DNA of 37,779 nt from Burkholderiales bacterium (GCA_900290335.1 OKRD01000154.1:8215-45993), one strand, 5' to 3'; positions 15,155 through 25,516 are shown, counted from the stretch's first letter. The notes: a model not told the origin generated them from the letters alone. Made by a program: numbers and translations.

Positions 15155-17557
15155 CTACGCCACCGCCAGCCGGCTCGCCAGCTCCGCAGCCCGGTTCGGG
15201 ACATTGGCAAAGTCGGCCACAACGGCGTGCGCGGCGCGCTCGGTAAGCGGTGCGCTCTCCAGCGGCCGGATGAAACCGCGGCGCAGGTAAGAGTGGATCA
15301 GGTCGGGGGACATCACGTGCGCGCGATTCTCCGGGCCGCTGCTGAACATGAACATCGTGCGCAAGGGGCTGATCCAGCGCAGTCGCGCCCGGAGGAAGGC
15401 TTCGCCATCCCAAAGCTCAAACCAGCTGCCGCGCGTCCAGTGCGACAGATCGTGATCCATGCGCGCCTCTTCCGTCTTGTCGATCACGCCCACGTCGGTC
15501 AATGCTGCCGGCACCGACAATTCGACCTGATGTTCGGCAGCGGCGCGGAGCACCGCTCGCGTAGGCACCTTGACGCCGCCCGGAATGGCGGTCAGCGGGA
15601 AGGTCGCCGTGAGCTGCAGTCCGTCCATCTTGGCGCGAATCTCCGAGGACTGCAAGGAGTTCTTGATGTACGTCGCCTGGTCGGTCGGCTTGACGGCAAA
15701 GGCATGCGCGGCCATCAGACTCTGGAGAAAGTCTTCCTGATCGCGCTGCGGGTAGCGTATCAGGGCAAGGCCGTCGCGAACGATGCGCGTGAGCACCGGA
15801 ATGAGTTCTACCAGGCGCCGGCGCTCTTCGGCCGTCGCCTTGGGCTGCACGCTCCAGACAATCTCGTGGATCGCTTCGCGGAAACTCTTCGAATAACCCT
15901 TGGTGTGGTCGTCGCGCAGGCTCGCCTGCACCAGCACCTGCACCCAGGGGCCGATGAGAAAGTCGCGCAGGTAGGGCTCGAGTTCCACCCGCTCGAACGC
16001 CCGCCGCACCTGTATGGTCGTATTGATGCTGAGGACTTCCCGCTTCTCGGCCTCCTCGAGCGCGCGCTTGGCACGGGCGATCGGGTCGCTTTCGCGCGGC
16101 TCGATATCCCCGAGAAAGGTCTCGAATTCATTGAGCGCGGTCTCAAACAGTCCGACGTCGCGGTCGAACTTGAGCATGACCTGCCGCACCAGGCGGTCGA
16201 CTTCGGCGCGGAAGCGCTCATTCTCGTCGCCGTACGGCTCCCAGCCCACCGCCGCGGCGGCAATCCGATCGATCAGGCGGCGGGCCGGGTGGGAACTCGA
16301 CGCAAAGAACGCCGCATCCAGCAGGGCCGCCTTGAGCACCGGAAACTGCAAGCGCGACAGCAGCGCCTTGATCTCCAGCGGCACCTGCGCGTCGCGCATT
16401 ACGTGGTCGAACATCATGCCGACGATCTCGATCGTCAGCTTGTCCACGGTGCGCGTCGACTGCGAAATCAGGTGTTCGCGCCAGGCGTTTATCGAGCCGG
16501 CGGGGGTGCCGGCGAACAGCGCCCCATGGATGCCCTCCAGGCCGAGGTTCTGCAGCTCCGCCAGGGCATCGAGCAGCATCGGCGCGACCGGCCCCTGTCC
16601 TGCCGTCAACGGCGGCAGGACATCGCCGGATACGTTTGCCTGCAGGCGCCCGAGCAGCTCCTTGAGAATGGCGCGCGCGTCTGCCTGACCATCGCCGCCC
16701 GTAATGCTGGACCTCGCACCGTGAACCACGGGTTCGCCGCGACGCACCGCGGCCTCGACACCGGTCCCGGGACGAGCCTCTGCGCCGGCGTTGGGTTCGG
16801 TTGCGCCGTGCGGCGCCAGCGCGCCAGCCGGCGGCGGCACCGTTGCGGCGCTTGCCCGGCGCGCGCTGCGCGCACGGCGGATCGCACGCGCCTCGATGCC
16901 GTGCGCGCGGAAGTGATCGAGCAAGGACTGCGAAATCCGGCCGATCTCGCCCGCGACATCGGGCTCGAACGAGGTCAGGAAGAACACCCAGGCCTCGGGA
17001 TGCAGGTGCACATCGATTGCCGCCTGCAGCAGCGCCGGAACGATGACGTCGGGGCCAAACGGGTTGTCCGCAAAGGGCACCTGCTCGCGATTGCAGAGAT
17101 AAGCGACGATCAGCTGCAGGTCGCGCAGCGGCTCCTCGACGAGCCCGCGCATGCGTCGTGCCGCGCGCGCGGCGATCGCTTCTCCGCCATCATCGGTCTC
17201 TCGCACCAGTTCGAGCTTTGCCGCATCGAGCTCGCTGGCGCCGGCCGGGACATTGCGCGGCGCCATCAGGCGCTCGAACGCATAGTCCTGCTGCTGTGGC
17301 AGACGCCGCAACAAGGCATCGCGCAGGGCGTCGGACTTGGTGGCCAGCAGTCGCTGCACCAGCGGCGAACCGATGTCGAAATCCCAGCGCGTGGCCAGGC
17401 TGTCACGCACGAGCTCGACGATTTGCGGGAACGAGCCGGCCATGAGCTCGCACGAGATCGCGGCCGCCGAGCGCATCAGCGCCGACGACTGGCTGGCCGA
17501 CAGGTACGGCAGGGGGCCCGATGCGGCGCTAGCGGCGGGAGGATTGTGGCCGTTCAT
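15155..17557 (-). CDS. DUF1631 family protein (copy 1)
   Basis: A large soluble protein of about 800 residues matching DUF1631. Early motifs are SPLVQRLLATKSDALRDALLRRL and a central helical part with HPARRLIDRIAAAAVGW, a strong family block shared with the second copy. The C-terminal about 110 residues form a separate module (TRGSWFELW...RARLRWISPLRTMFMF...LIHSYLRRG) that looks like a small beta domain. No function is established to my knowledge. ATG at 17557 is preferred to the TTG before it. A good sigma-70 type promoter lies about 50 bases upstream, and the GspE-like gene follows after four bases, so the two form an operon. Confidence 0.85.
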   Translation of the reverse strand: MNGHNPPAASAASGPLPYLSASQSSALMRSAAAISCELMAGSFPQIVELVRDSLATRWDFDIGSPLVQRLLATKSDALRDALLRRLPQQQDYAFERLMAPRNVPAGASELDAAKLELVRETDDGGEAIAARAARRMRGLVEEPLRDLQLIVAYLCNREQVPFADNPFGPDVIVPALLQAAIDVHLHPEAWVFFLTSFEPDVAGEIGRISQSLLDHFRAHGIEARAIRRARSARRASAATVPPPAGALAPHGATEPNAGAEARPGTGVEAAVRRGEPVVHGARSSITGGDGQADARAILKELLGRLQANVSGDVLPPLTAGQGPVAPMLLDALAELQNLGLEGIHGALFAGTPAGSINAWREHLISQSTRTVDKLTIEIVGMMFDHVMRDAQVPLEIKALLSRLQFPVLKAALLDAAFFASSSHPARRLIDRIAAAAVGWEPYGDENERFRAEVDRLVRQVMLKFDRDVGLFETALNEFETFLGDIEPRESDPIARAKRALEEAEKREVLSINTTIQVRRAFERVELEPYLRDFLIGPWVQVLVQASLRDDHTKGYSKSFREAIHEIVWSVQPKATAEERRRLVELIPVLTRIVRDGLALIRYPQRDQEDFLQSLMAAHAFAVKPTDQATYIKNSLQSSEIRAKMDGLQLTATFPLTAIPGGVKVPTRAVLRAAAEHQVELSVPAALTDVGVIDKTEEARMDHDLSHWTRGSWFELWDGEAFLRARLRWISPLRTMFMFSSGPENRAHVMSPDLIHSYLRRGFIRPLESAPLTERAAHAVVADFANVPNRAAELASRLAVA

Positions 17558-17605
17558 CAATGTGCAGCGGTGACAAACCCGGAGACGGACCCGGATCTGA
17601 ACCCG

Positions 17606-17633
17606 AATGTAGCCTGCGAATTCGATCTGTCAA
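17606..17633 (-). promoter_or_regulatory. Sigma-70 type promoter of DUF1631 copy 1 and gspE-like gene
   Basis: Minus strand: TTGACA (17628-17633) is a perfect -35 box and TACATT (17606-17611) a 4/6 -10 box, spaced 16 bases. The predicted start point is near 17598, about 40 bases before the ATG. It lies in the 166-base gap behind the spermidine-synthase-like gene, so the downstream pair can be expressed apart from the upstream pair. Confidence 0.6.
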
Positions 17634-17723
17634 GCCGCTTCGCCGGCCCGAACGCGGCATTAAGTTTCCGACCAAGGCGACGAGGGCGACGCAGGACCGC
17701 ACGTTCGGTGTCGCGTGAATAGG

Positions 17724-18506
17724 TCACAGGCGGAACCGCGAGCCGGCCCCGAGCACCAGGCGCCGAGCGGCAGCGGTTCGCAATCCGCCGAGCCACGCCA
17801 GGGCCGGCAGCCCGAAGCGGCGCTCGAGCGCCTGCGCGCGCAGGCAAAGGACATCGGCATCCCAGGGGCGGGGAGCACCGGTAAAGGCGAGCACCACGCT
17901 GTTGCCCGCCGCGGTGCGAGGCAAGCGCAGCCAGCGCGCGCCGAACGCCGCGCCGATGGCTGCCAGGCTCGACCGCAGCGACCGGCCAAAGAGATTGAAC
18001 ACGCCGATTCCGCCCTCGCGCAGGGCGGCGCGACAGGCTCGATAGAAGTCGACGTCGTCGAGCACCGGTCCGCGCGCCTGCGCGTCGTACAGGTCCACCT
18101 GCAGCCAGTCGGCGCCGGCGGGAATGCGCCGGATGAACGTTGCGGCGTCCGCCTGCACCACGCGCAAGCGCGCATCGTCGCGCGGCAGGGCGAACCACTG
18201 CCGGGCGACGCGGATCACGGCCGGATCGATGTCGACCGCCAATACGCGGCTGGCTCGCAGGTGCCGATGGCAGAATTTGGTCAGCGCAGCGGCCCCGAGG
18301 CCCAGCTGCACCACCTGGTCGGGCTTGGGCGCGAACAGCAGCGGAGCCATCATCTGCTGCTGGTACTCGAGCTCCAGGAAAAACGGCTGCGCCAGGCGCA
18401 TGGCGCCCTGCACCCACTCGGTGCCAAAGTGCAGGTAGCGAACCCCGTCGGCCTCCGACAGCGTGACCGCCCCGGCCGCTGCGGCGCGCCCCGGGGGCCG
18501 ATTCAC
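17724..18506 (-). CDS. Spermidine synthase-like methyltransferase-fold protein
   Basis: The 260-residue product has a spermidine-synthase/SAM-binding fold: VVQLGLGAAALTKFCHRH (glycine loop), RVLAVDIDPAVIRVAR (acidic loop binding the ribose), LRVVQADAATFI and LQVDLYDAQARGP. The usual polyamine synthase N-terminal sheet domain and the motif with the catalytic Asp are reduced or absent. Real spermidine synthesis is therefore doubtful; an unknown aminopropyl or methyl transfer is as likely. The start is GTG at 18506, overlapping the stop of DUF1631 copy 2 (GTGA). It is translated with that gene, which hints at a shared process. Confidence 0.75.
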   Translation of the reverse strand: MNRPPGRAAAAGAVTLSEADGVRYLHFGTEWVQGAMRLAQPFFLELEYQQQMMAPLLFAPKPDQVVQLGLGAAALTKFCHRHLRASRVLAVDIDPAVIRVARQWFALPRDDARLRVVQADAATFIRRIPAGADWLQVDLYDAQARGPVLDDVDFYRACRAALREGGIGVFNLFGRSLRSSLAAIGAAFGARWLRLPRTAAGNSVVLAFTGAPRPWDADVLCLRAQALERRFGLPALAWLGGLRTAAARRLVLGAGSRFRL

Positions 18507-20965
18507 GCTTCCCCATTGGCGCCATCGGCCGCCGCCCGGGACGAGCGCTCCAGGTCGGCCAGGACCGTGTGAAAGGCGCGCGCCACCAGGGGCATCGACT
18601 CGGCGGGTGCAATCCAGGCGCAGCGCAGATAGGTGATCAGGCCCTCGCGCGAGAGCGAGTAGAGGGCATTGCCCTGCGGCGCTGAAAACAGGGCCAGCGA
18701 CCCGCCCGGGGTAAACCCTTCGAGGCGAACGCGGGTCGAGGCGCGGCCCACGTGCAGGTCAAACCACGTCTTTTCGTGCCAGGCGGCGATCTGCTGCTCG
18801 GCCTGGACGGCGTCGAGCGGGCCAAACGACGGAACATGGTCTTCCCGGATCCACTGGTGGGAGACACCCGATCCGCTGGCCTGCAGGACCTGGTGAACGG
18901 CTTCATCGAGCACGTCGATGGGCCCCTCGGGTGCGGACTGCGGGGAGCTCCCGATGCGAAACCCGTCCAAGCGGATGCGCACGGTGCTCACCGAGAACGC
19001 ACCGGCGGCGGGGGCCGGCGATTCGCTGGCCTTGAGCGCGAGCGAATGCGCACTCATGAGCTGGTTGAGCAGTTCGAGTAGTTTTTTCTCGGGCCAGCTG
19101 ATCAAGCGCAGACCGTCGCGCAGGCTCCCCAGCACCGCGGGTATGGTGTCGACCAGCCGCTTGCGGTCCGCCGCATGGGCCAGCGGCTGCACGCTCCACA
19201 CCAGGTCGGGCACCGCGCTCAGGAGGCGGCGCAGCAGGCCGGGCTCCCGGCTTTCGCGCGCCGCGGCCTCCACCAGCACCCGCGCCCACACCCGCAGCAG
19301 GAACACCCGCAGGTAGCCCTCCATGTGCGCACCCTCGAGGATTTCGCGCAGGAATGCGGAGACTTCACCCGCACGGATCTCGCGCTCCTCGGCCTCGCGC
19401 AGCGCCTCCCATGCGCTGGCAAGCGGATCGGCTTCCTGGCCGGTGTCGGCACCGAGCGATGTCGAGAATTGCGTCGCCGCCTGCACAAACGCCGAGGGTG
19501 CCTCGCCGGGGGAGTGCAGCACGTATTGCACCGCCGCCCGCACCTGCTGCAGGTGGCGGCGACTGCCGCTGGCATCGGCGGTCCAGCCGACCGACGCGCT
19601 GCCGATCGCGTCGATCAGGCGGCGCGCCGGGTGGTCCAGACGGACGAAAAACGTGGGGTCGGCAAGCGCCACTTCCAGGGCCGGAAAACGCAGGAACAGC
19701 AGCAGCGCGCGTAGCGGTGCGGGGACGAGCTGGTCACGCTCGATCCGGGTGAATAGTCGCGCGACCAGCTGGATCGTGAGCTTGTGGACGGGCTGGGTCG
19801 CCAGCGCGATCAGCCGCTGGCTGAGCTCGCGCGTGCTGGCCGGTTCCTTGTCGGCCTCCTGTTTGCGCTGCCGGGCCGCCAAGAACTCCGCATCCTGCTT
19901 TTGCGCGGCGATCATGGCGTTGGCCAGTTTGGTCGACGGCGGCACAGGCGCCACTTCGCGCCCCAGCGCCGCACTGCGCGCGGCGCTGACGGCGGCCTCG
20001 ACGAGCGAGCTGGCGTTGACGCCGACGAGCGCCTGCAGGCGCCCGTATTCGACCATCAACGCTTCCCCCGCCTCGGCGCCCGCATCATGGTTGCGACCGG
20101 CGGCCGTGCCCTGGCCCCTTGCCAAACCCACCCTGCCCGGCCCGGGCGCCTTGCCGGTCGATCGACCCAGACTGCCCGCGTCGATGGGTCCCGGTCCCAG
20201 TTCCGGGCCAACGGAAGAATTTCCCAGGGCGGCCGGCAGATCGGCACGAAGGGTTGGCGGACCGATATTGCGCTGCGCCGGGCTCACGCGTACGACCGGC
20301 GCCGGAACACCGATGCCCTTGCTGTCGAGGAAACGGTTGATGGCCTCGTAGGTGGCCGTCAGCGGCGGTTGGAGCGCGCCGGGAAAGTGGCGCAGCAGCG
20401 CTGCCAAGTCGCCGTGGGCCGAGATCACCGGCGAGAGCGTCTCAGACATCGCCTCGAGAAACACGCCTGGACGCAGCACGGCGTCGGTTTCGTGCAGTTC
20501 CCGATCGCCGACCAGAGTCTGCAGCCGCTGCAGCAACGCCGCAAAGGGAACCTGGACCAGGTTGCGCAGCCGCGCGCTCAACTGGTCGACCTGGTTGCTG
20601 AGGTCCGACGCGTCGATCTCGATCAACGACAGCGCCGGTTGGCGCAGCGCCGGCGCAGCCCGCTTCCCCAACATCGACGCCCGGCCGTCCTCGAATTTGC
20701 TACGCAGGATGCCGCGGTAGGTATGCGCCAGCGTCTTGACTTGCAGCGCAACGGTACGGGCGCAGCGCACCTGGGTCTCGTCGCCCGAGCGCGCCCCAGC
20801 CGACACCGCTTCGTTGAAGACATCGCTTGCCCGCGACAGCAGGGTGTCGGAGACGAGCTCCCAGCACTGTTCGAGCAGGCTCTCGGTCTGACGATCGCGC
20901 TCCGGATCGCGGGCAGCCGGGGCCGAACCAGCCGCCGCAGCCGGGTTCGGCGCTTCCTGGGTCAC
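18503..20965 (-). CDS. DUF1631 family protein (copy 2)
   Basis: An 820-residue protein of the DUF1631 family. The N-terminal half is helical (LLEQCWELVSDTLLSRASDVFNE; SLIEIDASDLSNQVDQLSARLRNLV). A Pro/Gly-rich linker lies at about 215-280. The shared block (HPARRLIDAIGSASVGW) follows, and the C-terminal module (HEKTWFDLHV...RVRLEGFTPGGSLALF...LITYLRCAWI) ends the protein. It is clearly a diverged paralogue of copy 1 in the same architecture. The start is GTG at 20965 with a weak GGAGA upstream. It lies 92 bases downstream of htpG on the same strand, and its stop overlaps the spermidine-synthase-like gene. Function is unknown. Confidence 0.82.
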   Translation of the reverse strand: MTQEAPNPAAAAGSAPAARDPERDRQTESLLEQCWELVSDTLLSRASDVFNEAVSAGARSGDETQVRCARTVALQVKTLAHTYRGILRSKFEDGRASMLGKRAAPALRQPALSLIEIDASDLSNQVDQLSARLRNLVQVPFAALLQRLQTLVGDRELHETDAVLRPGVFLEAMSETLSPVISAHGDLAALLRHFPGALQPPLTATYEAINRFLDSKGIGVPAPVVRVSPAQRNIGPPTLRADLPAALGNSSVGPELGPGPIDAGSLGRSTGKAPGPGRVGLARGQGTAAGRNHDAGAEAGEALMVEYGRLQALVGVNASSLVEAAVSAARSAALGREVAPVPPSTKLANAMIAAQKQDAEFLAARQRKQEADKEPASTRELSQRLIALATQPVHKLTIQLVARLFTRIERDQLVPAPLRALLLFLRFPALEVALADPTFFVRLDHPARRLIDAIGSASVGWTADASGSRRHLQQVRAAVQYVLHSPGEAPSAFVQAATQFSTSLGADTGQEADPLASAWEALREAEEREIRAGEVSAFLREILEGAHMEGYLRVFLLRVWARVLVEAAARESREPGLLRRLLSAVPDLVWSVQPLAHAADRKRLVDTIPAVLGSLRDGLRLISWPEKKLLELLNQLMSAHSLALKASESPAPAAGAFSVSTVRIRLDGFRIGSSPQSAPEGPIDVLDEAVHQVLQASGSGVSHQWIREDHVPSFGPLDAVQAEQQIAAWHEKTWFDLHVGRASTRVRLEGFTPGGSLALFSAPQGNALYSLSREGLITYLRCAWIAPAESMPLVARAFHTVLADLERSSRAAADGANGEA

Positions 20966-21057
20966 CTGACTGGTCTCCGCATCGGCATCGATTAGCGCAA
21001 CAAATCCGATGTTACTTCAGCCGACGGGAGGGCGCCGGGGACGGTCCCGGCGAGCCG

Positions 21058-22980
21058 TCAGCCGGCGCCTTTGACGCCGCCCGCGAGCAGCAGGGCATTC
21101 ACCCGCTTGACGAAACTCGCCGGGTCATCGAGCTGGCCGCCCTCGGCCAGGATGGCCTGCTCGAGGAGCAAGTGGGCCCACTCGCCCAGGTCCGCCGGGT
21201 CAGCCTGCAGGCGCTGCACCAGGGGATGGTGCGGATTGAGTTCCAGAATCGGCTTGCTCGGCGCGGCATCGTGACCGCTCGCCTTGAGCATCCGTTGCAG
21301 GTGGGCGCTCATCGCATCCTTGTCGACCACCACGCAGGCCGGCGACTCGGTCAGGCGCAGGGTAATGCGAACATCGGCGACCCGGTCCCCCAGCGCTTCC
21401 TTGATCCGCGCCACCAGGTCCTGGTACTCGTCCTGCGCCTTGCGCTTGTCTTCCTGGTCCTGCTCGTCGTCCAGGGCGTCAAGCGCCAGGTCGCCCTTTG
21501 CCACAGAGTTCAGGGGTTTGCCCTCGAACTCGGTCAGAAAAGAGAGCATCCACTCGTCGACCCGGTCCGTGAGCAACAGGACCTCGACGCCTTTCTTGCG
21601 AAATATTTCCAGGTGCGGGCTGCTGCGCGCGGCCTCGATCGACTCGGCCGTCACGTAGTAGATGGCCGACTGGCCGGCCTTCATCCGGCCCACATACTCT
21701 GCCAGCGAGGTGAGCTTGCCGCCATCGGCGGCGGTCGACGCAAAGCGCAGCAAGCGGCCGATGCGCTCGGCATTGGCAGGGTCCTCGCCGATGCCTTCCT
21801 TGAGCACGGCGCCGAACTCGCTCCAAAATCCCGCATAGTCTTCGGCCCGATTTTGCGCCAGCTCCTCCAGCAGCGACAGGACACGTTTGGCACAGCCCTC
21901 GCGGATCGCCTTCACGTCTCGGCTCTCCTGCAGGATCTCGCGCGAGACGTTTAGCGGCAGATCGCTGGAGTCGACGATCCCGCGGGTAAAACGCAAGTAC
22001 GAGGGCAGCAGCTGCTCGGCGTCGTCCATGATGAAGACGCGTCGAACATAGAGCTTGAGGCCATGCGTGCGCTTGCGATCCCAGAGGTCGAAGGGCGCGC
22101 GCTTGGGGATGTAGAGCAGCTGAGCGTACTCGTTGCGCCCCTCGACGCGATTGTGCGTCCAGGCCAGCGGATCGCCGAAGTCGTGGGAGACGTGCTTGTA
22201 GAACTCCTTGTACTGCTCATCGCTGATCTCGGACTTGGGCCGGGTCCAAAGCGCCGAGGCCCGGTTCACCGTCTCGAGCTCCTGCGTCCGGCGCAGCTGA
22301 TTGCTGTCCTTGTCCCACTCCTCCTTGTGCATGCGAATGGGCGTGGCGATGTGATCGGAGTAGTGCGTCAGAATGGATTTGAGTTTCCAGCCGGAGAGCA
22401 GCTCGTCGTTGCCGTCCTTCAGATGCAGGACCACGTCGGTGCCGCGTTCCGAGCGCGCGGCCGGTTCCACCGTAAATTCCCCGCCGCCGTCGGACTCCCA
22501 GCTGGTGGCTGCCTCCGCCGGCGCGCCCGCCCGCCGCGATACCACGGTGACCCGATCGGCGACGATGAACGAGGAGTAAAAACCCACGCCGAACTGGCCG
22601 ATCAGTTGCGAGTCCGTGCGCTGATCCCCCGTGAGTTGGGCGAAGAACTCGCGCGTCCCGCTCTTGGCGATGGTGCCCAGGTGTTCGATGAGCTCCTCGC
22701 GCGTCATGCCGATGCCGTTGTCCGAGACCGTGATGGTGCGCGCGTCCTTGTCGTACGAGACCTCGATGGCCAGCTCCTCGCCGGCCGGCAGCAGGGACGG
22801 CTCGGCGATAGCCGCAAAGCGCAGGCGGTCGCACGCATCGGAGGCGTTGCTCACCAGCTCGCGCAGGAAGATCTCGCGGTTGCTGTAGAGCGAATGGATC
22901 ATCAGGTGCAGCAGCTGCTTGACCTCGGCCTGGAATCCAAGGGTTTGCCGGGAATCGTGTATCGCGTTGTCTGTTGTCAT
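21058..22980 (-). CDS. htpG: Molecular chaperone HtpG (Hsp90)
   Basis: The bacterial Hsp90, an ATP-dependent cytosolic chaperone dimer. The 640-residue protein has the GHKL ATP site: [26 protein letters not shown] and the lid [13 protein letters not shown]. The middle domain carries the catalytic-type Arg region ([11 protein letters not shown]), and the C-terminal dimerisation domain ends [15 protein letters not shown] at 22980 (MTTDNAIHD) is chosen; the upstream open frame to 23076 is leader. A heat-shock-like promoter and a 10-bp stem-loop lie in the 121 bases between parC and this gene, so heat induction through RpoH is likely. Confidence 0.97.
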   Translation of the reverse strand: MTTDNAIHDSRQTLGFQAEVKQLLHLMIHSLYSNREIFLRELVSNASDACDRLRFAAIAEPSLLPAGEELAIEVSYDKDARTITVSDNGIGMTREELIEHLGTIAKSGTREFFAQLTGDQRTDSQLIGQFGVGFYSSFIVADRVTVVSRRAGAPAEAATSWESDGGGEFTVEPAARSERGTDVVLHLKDGNDELLSGWKLKSILTHYSDHIATPIRMHKEEWDKDSNQLRRTQELETVNRASALWTRPKSEISDEQYKEFYKHVSHDFGDPLAWTHNRVEGRNEYAQLLYIPKRAPFDLWDRKRTHGLKLYVRRVFIMDDAEQLLPSYLRFTRGIVDSSDLPLNVSREILQESRDVKAIREGCAKRVLSLLEELAQNRAEDYAGFWSEFGAVLKEGIGEDPANAERIGRLLRFASTAADGGKLTSLAEYVGRMKAGQSAIYYVTAESIEAARSSPHLEIFRKKGVEVLLLTDRVDEWMLSFLTEFEGKPLNSVAKGDLALDALDDEQDQEDKRKAQDEYQDLVARIKEALGDRVADVRITLRLTESPACVVVDKDAMSAHLQRMLKASGHDAAPSKPILELNPHHPLVQRLQADPADLGEWAHLLLEQAILAEGGQLDDPASFVKRVNALLLAGGVKGAG

Positions 22981-23010
22981 GATTGGTTTCCACGTACGAC
23001 AAATCGGGCC

Positions 23011-23034
23011 GCGCCACCGCGGGGGCGGTGGCGC
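23011..23034 (-). repeat. 10-bp stem-loop in the htpG leader
   Basis: GCGCCACCGC (23011-23020) and GCGGTGGCGC (23025-23034) pair perfectly around a 4-base loop. It lies 31 bases before the htpG ATG and downstream of the predicted transcription start, so it is in the leader RNA. No T-run follows, so it is not a usual terminator for parC. It may slow translation, protect the mRNA, or be a protein-binding dyad. Confidence 0.65.
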
Positions 23035-23048
23035 GCTACCAAGCGCCC

Positions 23049-23077
23049 ATATTGGGTCGGCAACTCGTTTCTTCAAG
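23049..23077 (-). promoter_or_regulatory. RpoH (sigma-32) type promoter of htpG
   Basis: On the minus strand CTTGAAG (23071-23077) and CCCAATAT (23049-23056) are spaced 14 bases. This resembles the heat-shock consensus CTTGAAA ... CCCCATnT. It lies just after the parC stop, with a predicted start near 23042. htpG is a classic RpoH target in proteobacteria, which supports the reading. Confidence 0.6.
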
Positions 23078-23101
23078 CCTCCAGAGTGCCGGCCTCCGGA
23101 C

Positions 23102-25432
23102 CTAGGGCGCGGCCGGCTCGGGCTTGGCCAGGGTCAGCGCGCGGATCCGCGGGCTCAGCAAGGTTCCCTTGCGCGCGCGCTTGCCCATAAAGGCGGCAAG
23201 CTCGCGGCCGCTCACGGCGATGCGCACGCTCTTTCCGCTGCGCGGCGCGGTGCCGGTCACGACCACCCCGGAATCGCCGCAACTCAAGGCGCCGACCATC
23301 TTCTCGTCCTTGTCCAGGCCCAGGAAGATGACGCCACGCCCGCCAGCGGCCTGTGCCTTGATCTCGCCGGCGGCGAACACCAGCATCCGGCCGCCTGCGG
23401 AGACGCAGGCGATGCGGTCGTCCGTCTGCGAATCCACGACGGCCGGACGCAGCGGTTCGGAGCCCTCGTCCAGGCTGAAGAACTGCTTTCCCGCCCGCTG
23501 GCGCGTAAGCAGGTCGCCCAGCTGGCACGCAAATCCCGTTCCGCCGCTGCTCGAGAGCAGCAGTGGCGCGTTGGCCGCACCAGCCACGTAGGCGACCAGG
23601 CGCGTGCCCGGTTCGAGTTCGATCATCGAGGTCACGGGCAGTCCGTCGCCACGGGCCGAGGGCAGGTTGGCCACGGCGACGGAGTAGCAGCGCCCGTTCG
23701 AACCGATGGCAACAAGGTGATCGACGGTCCGGCATTCGTAGGCGCCGTGCAGGCTGTCGCCGGCCTTGAAGGCGAATTGGGCAGCGTCGTGGCCGTGGCC
23801 GTTGCGCGCCCGGACAAAACCCTGCGCGGACACAATTACGGTAACCGGCTCATCGAGGACCCGGGCTTCGAGCACGGTGCGTTCGGCCGATTCGATCAAG
23901 GTGCGGCGCGCGTCGCCGTGCTTTTGCGCATCCTCATCGAGCTCCTTGCCGACCTGGCGACGCAGCGCCGGCTCCGAATCGAGCAACTTGCGCAGCACCG
24001 CTTGCTCCTTGTGCAATTCCGCCAGTTCCTGCTCCAGACGGATCGCTTCGAGCCGGGCCAGCTGACGCAGCCGCAGTTCCAGGATGTCCTCGGCCTGGCG
24101 CTCGGTGAGCCGGAACACGCGCATCAGTTCAGGCTTGGGTTGGTCCGAATTGCGGATCAGCTTGATGACCCGGTCGATGTTAAGCAGCACCAGCTGCCGG
24201 CCCTCGAGAACATGGACGCGGTCGAGCACGCGATCGAGCCGGTGGCGGCTGCGCCGGCGCACGGTCTCGACGCGAAACTCCACCCACTCGCGCAAGATCT
24301 CGACCAGGGTCTTTTGGCAAGGCCGGCCATCGCGGCCGATCATCACCAGGTTGATCGCCACGTTGCCTTCCAGGCTGGTGTGGGCCAGCAGCGTTTGGAC
24401 CAGCTCCTGGCGCTCGATCTTCGAGGTGCGCGGCTCGAACACCAGCCGCACCGCCGCATCGCGGCTGGACTCGTCGCGCATGCGGTCGAGCACCGCCAGC
24501 ACGACCTGCTTGGTCTGCTGCTGCTCGGGGCTCAAGGACTTGCGGCCTGCGCGCACCTTGGGATTGATGAGTTCCTCGACCTCCTCCTGGACGCGCCGCG
24601 CCGACGTTCCCGGCGGCAATTCGGTGACGACCAGCTGCCATTGGCCCCGTGCCAGATCCTCGAAGCGCCAGCGGGCGCGGACCTTCAGGCTACCGCGCCC
24701 GCTCTCGTAGGTAGCGCGAATCTCCTCGTCACTGGAGATCACCTGACCGCCGCCGGGGAAGTCGGGCCCGCGCAGATGCTCGAGCACTTGCGCCAAGGTG
24801 GCGCCGGGCTGGCGCAGCAGGACCTGCGTCGCGCGCACCACTTCGCGCAAGTTGTGCGACGGTATCTCCGTGGCCATGCCGACCGCGATGCCCGACGCGC
24901 CGTTGAGCAGCACCAGCGGCAGGCGCGCCGGCAGCAGGCGCGGCTCCTGCTGGCTGCCGTCGTAGTTGGCGGCGAAATCGACGGTTCCCTGATCGAGTTC
25001 ATCGAGCAGCAGGCGTGCGATGGCGGTCAGGCGCGCCTCGGTATAGCGCATGGCCGCAGCCGGGTCGTCGTCCCGGCTACCAAAGTTCCCCTGGCCATCG
25101 ATCAGCGGGTAGCGCAGCGAGAACTCCTGCGCCATGCGCACCATCGCGTCGTACGCCGCCTGGTCGCCGTGGGGGTGAAACTTGCCGATCACATCGCCCA
25201 CCACCCGCGCCGACTTCACGTGCTTGGAGCCGGGCCCCAGGCCCATGGCGTGCATGGCGTACAGGATGCGTCGCTGGACGGGCTTTTGTCCGTCGGTCAC
25301 CTCCGGTAGCGCGCGTCCCTTGACGACGGATACGGCGTAGTCGAGATACGCGCGCTGCGCAAATTGCGCCAGCGTCAGGGTCTCGCCCGGCTCGCCGGCG
25401 GTCGAAGCAAACAGGTCGGTTTGTTGCGTCAT
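23102..25432 (-). CDS. parC: DNA topoisomerase IV subunit A
   Basis: The DNA-cleaving subunit of topoisomerase IV, which unlinks daughter chromosomes. The 776-residue protein has the winged-helix region [19 protein letters not shown] and the catalytic Tyr130 in [12 protein letters not shown]. It has a coiled-coil arm (about 400-490) and a C-terminal beta-pinwheel with repeated blade motifs. The quinolone-determining position equal to Ser80 of E. coli ParC is Gln91, and Glu84 corresponds to Asp95. The GyrA-box of gyrase was not seen, in line with ParC. It lies 84 bases downstream of the PAS-GGDEF-EAL gene, which separates it from parE. Confidence 0.95.
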   Translation of the reverse strand: MTQQTDLFASTAGEPGETLTLAQFAQRAYLDYAVSVVKGRALPEVTDGQKPVQRRILYAMHAMGLGPGSKHVKSARVVGDVIGKFHPHGDQAAYDAMVRMAQEFSLRYPLIDGQGNFGSRDDDPAAAMRYTEARLTAIARLLLDELDQGTVDFAANYDGSQQEPRLLPARLPLVLLNGASGIAVGMATEIPSHNLREVVRATQVLLRQPGATLAQVLEHLRGPDFPGGGQVISSDEEIRATYESGRGSLKVRARWRFEDLARGQWQLVVTELPPGTSARRVQEEVEELINPKVRAGRKSLSPEQQQTKQVVLAVLDRMRDESSRDAAVRLVFEPRTSKIERQELVQTLLAHTSLEGNVAINLVMIGRDGRPCQKTLVEILREWVEFRVETVRRRSRHRLDRVLDRVHVLEGRQLVLLNIDRVIKLIRNSDQPKPELMRVFRLTERQAEDILELRLRQLARLEAIRLEQELAELHKEQAVLRKLLDSEPALRRQVGKELDEDAQKHGDARRTLIESAERTVLEARVLDEPVTVIVSAQGFVRARNGHGHDAAQFAFKAGDSLHGAYECRTVDHLVAIGSNGRCYSVAVANLPSARGDGLPVTSMIELEPGTRLVAYVAGAANAPLLLSSSGGTGFACQLGDLLTRQRAGKQFFSLDEGSEPLRPAVVDSQTDDRIACVSAGGRMLVFAAGEIKAQAAGGRGVIFLGLDKDEKMVGALSCGDSGVVVTGTAPRSGKSVRIAVSGRELAAFMGKRARKGTLLSPRIRALTLAKPEPAAP

Positions 25433-25516
25433 GTTCGGCTGCTGGCTGGGTTCAGATCCGGGCGCCCGCTCCTGCGTACGGCCCCGCGCGCCGCCCGGCT
25501 GGTCGGGGCTGCGGGC

